Positions 63,396 through 64,000 of a DNA stretch of 64,000 bases are shown here, in pieces. The notes below the pieces were generated by a model. That model had not been told where the DNA came from. It saw only the letters and a program-made list of their open reading frames with translations, and did no database searches. The first letter of the stretch is position 1; every line of letters begins with the position of its first letter. The stretch covers positions 16,067 to 80,066 of the forward strand of contig CAIQIR010000142.1 in assembly GCA_903871875.1 (NCBI GenBank), given 5' to 3'. The DNA comes from an uncultured Schlesneria sp. (GTDB lineage Bacteria; Planctomycetota; Planctomycetia; Planctomycetales; Planctomycetaceae). Position numbers and translations under genes: made by a program.

Positions 63396-63550
63396 GCCTT
63401 CATCCTCGCTAATCGCTCGGCGGCCTCAGTTGCTTGCCCGAGGCACGCGGCCCATTTGTGACGAACAGGGCCATGCTGTCCCACACGCTGATAATCGTTC
63501 ACCGCGGATGGACAATCGTTTTCACGACGGACCGTCCACGCGAACAAAAA

Positions 63551-63621
63551 AGCACCCAGCGGGAGTTGAACCCGCACCTCCGCCTTGGCGAGACGGTACG
63601 CTGCCGCTACGTCATGGGTGC
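63551..63621 (-). tRNA. tRNA-Gly(GCC) with C33
   Basis: Acceptor GCACCCA/TGGGTGC, T73, anticodon stem CCGTC/GGCGG with loop TCGCCAA, so base 33 is C. Confidence 0.8.
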
Positions 63622-63706
63622 GTGAATTCCTGGCCGAATTGTTAAAGAACTTTCTTCAACGCGCGAACGACCATTTCTGTAAAATGGACTTCATCGCGCA
63701 TTAAAA

Positions 63707-63778
63707 AGCACCGGGTGGGACTCGAACCCACGTTGCCGCATTACGGGTGCGGTGTCCTTGCCGCTAAACGACCAGTGC
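63707..63778 (-). tRNA. tRNA-Thr(CGT) with C33
   Basis: Acceptor GCACTGG/CCGGTGC, anticodon stem CCGCA/TGCGG with loop CCCGTAA, so base 33 is C. T-arm GTGGGTTCGAGTCCCAC. Confidence 0.8.
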
Positions 63779-63788
63779 AAGTCTTCAT

Positions 63789-63861
63789 TGGGACCAGAAG
63801 GACTTGAACCGTCACTTGCTCGGGTAAGAACCGAGTGTGCTGCCGCTAACACCTTGATCCC
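63789..63861 (-). tRNA. tRNA-Lys(CTT)
   Basis: Acceptor GGGATCA/TGGTCCC, anticodon stem CTCGG/CCGAG with loop TTCTTAC. One T-stem mismatch. Confidence 0.87.
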
Positions 63862-63879
63862 GTCGTTGTCGTCTTTCAG

Positions 63880-63951
63880 TAGGCCTGGGCGGAGTTGAAC
63901 CGTCGTCTGGCCCTTATAAGGAGCCTGCTCTCACCGTTGAGCTACAGGCCC
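63880..63951 (-). tRNA. tRNA-Ile(TAT)
   Basis: Acceptor GGGCCTG/CAGGCCT, anticodon stem GGCTC/GGGCC with loop CTTATAA. Reads AUA directly; most bacteria use a CAT tRNA with lysidine instead. Confidence 0.88.
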
Positions 63952-63960
63952 AGTGTTCAA

Positions 63961-64000
63961 TGGGGCCGGGGGGATTCGAACCCCCGCCGGGCAGGTTAAA
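63961..64000 (-). tRNA. tRNA-Lys(TTT), 3' part, cut by the window edge
   Basis: Only the 3' half is present: A73, acceptor arm CGGCCCC, T-arm GGGGGTTCGAATCCCCC, 5-base variable loop and TTTAA of the anticodon loop. Anticodon TTT is inferred from spacing. Confidence 0.65.

Noticed and set aside
59280..63645. Several frames that read through tRNA genes on either strand (such as those at 59288-59617, 62613-63209, 62968-63645)
   Set aside because: They are translations of tRNA T-arms, giving repeated 'GFEP' or 'SNP' type peptides; not genes.
58913..64000. CRISPR-like regular repeats in the tRNA array
   Set aside because: The repeated GGxTTCGAAxCC motifs are T-arms of tRNAs, not direct repeats with equal spacers.

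Overview
The window looks like a chromosomal stretch of a planctomycete (class Planctomycetia). It has a DUF1559 prepilin-like protein with the H-X9-DG ending, a DUF1592-type cytochrome paired with a DUF1552 protein, an arylsulfatase, many secreted PQQ/WD40-like propellers, frequent GTG/TTG starts with GGAGG ribosome-binding sites, and high-GC coding sequence. The genus cannot be fixed from the sequence alone.

Layout. 1-5.6 kb: start of a membrane glycosyltransferase, two small exported or membrane proteins, RNase III with its own promoter, transaldolase, a TIM-barrel isomerase/Rieske pair, and a TrpG/PabA glutaminase. 5.6-12.4 kb: alpha/beta hydrolase, DUF885 protein, a BshB1-like deacetylase, a small lipoprotein, a single-domain response regulator and a DEAD-box RNA helicase. 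12.4-13.5 kb: gene-poor, with a consensus promoter and TTGATCAA repeats that may form a long helicase leader. 13.5-20.5 kb: exported eukaryotic-type cyclophilin, DUF1559 protein, small lipoprotein and membrane proteins, an RDD-domain protein and a PQQ-like protein. 20.8-25.9 kb: three-gene operon of exported proteins (novel protein, WD40, TPR). 26.2-29.8 kb: exported HAD/2H-phosphoesterase fusion and arylsulfatase. 30.2-36.8 kb: complete RND/adaptor/outer-membrane efflux operon. 36.9-39.4 kb: partial arsenic cluster (arsC, arsA, decayed arsD; no arsB or arsR). 39.9-45.4 kb: ClC channel, small protein, CheX-like protein and a soluble chemoreceptor. 46-50.2 kb: two thiol-redox proteins and an alkylation-repair pair (Ada/AlkA fusion plus Ogt). 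50.4-58.5 kb: PQQ-like protein, membrane protein, DUF1592/DUF1552 pair and a slipin.

58.9-64.0 kb (continuing past the window): a large tRNA array. I read 31 tRNA genes, all on the minus strand, with 31 different anticodons, no repeats and no encoded CCA. They cover 18 isotypes; only Phe and Pro are missing from the visible part. An HNH endonuclease gene lies inside the array and three small putative membrane-protein ORFs lie antisense between the tRNAs. Several tRNAs break normal rules: C instead of U at position 33 in five, extra-long variable regions in Arg(CCT), Ala(TGC) and Gln(CTG), a Leu(CAA) with a short variable loop, an Arg(GCG), an Ile(TAT), and a Met-type tRNA with a four-base D-loop. 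This array is the most striking part of the window.
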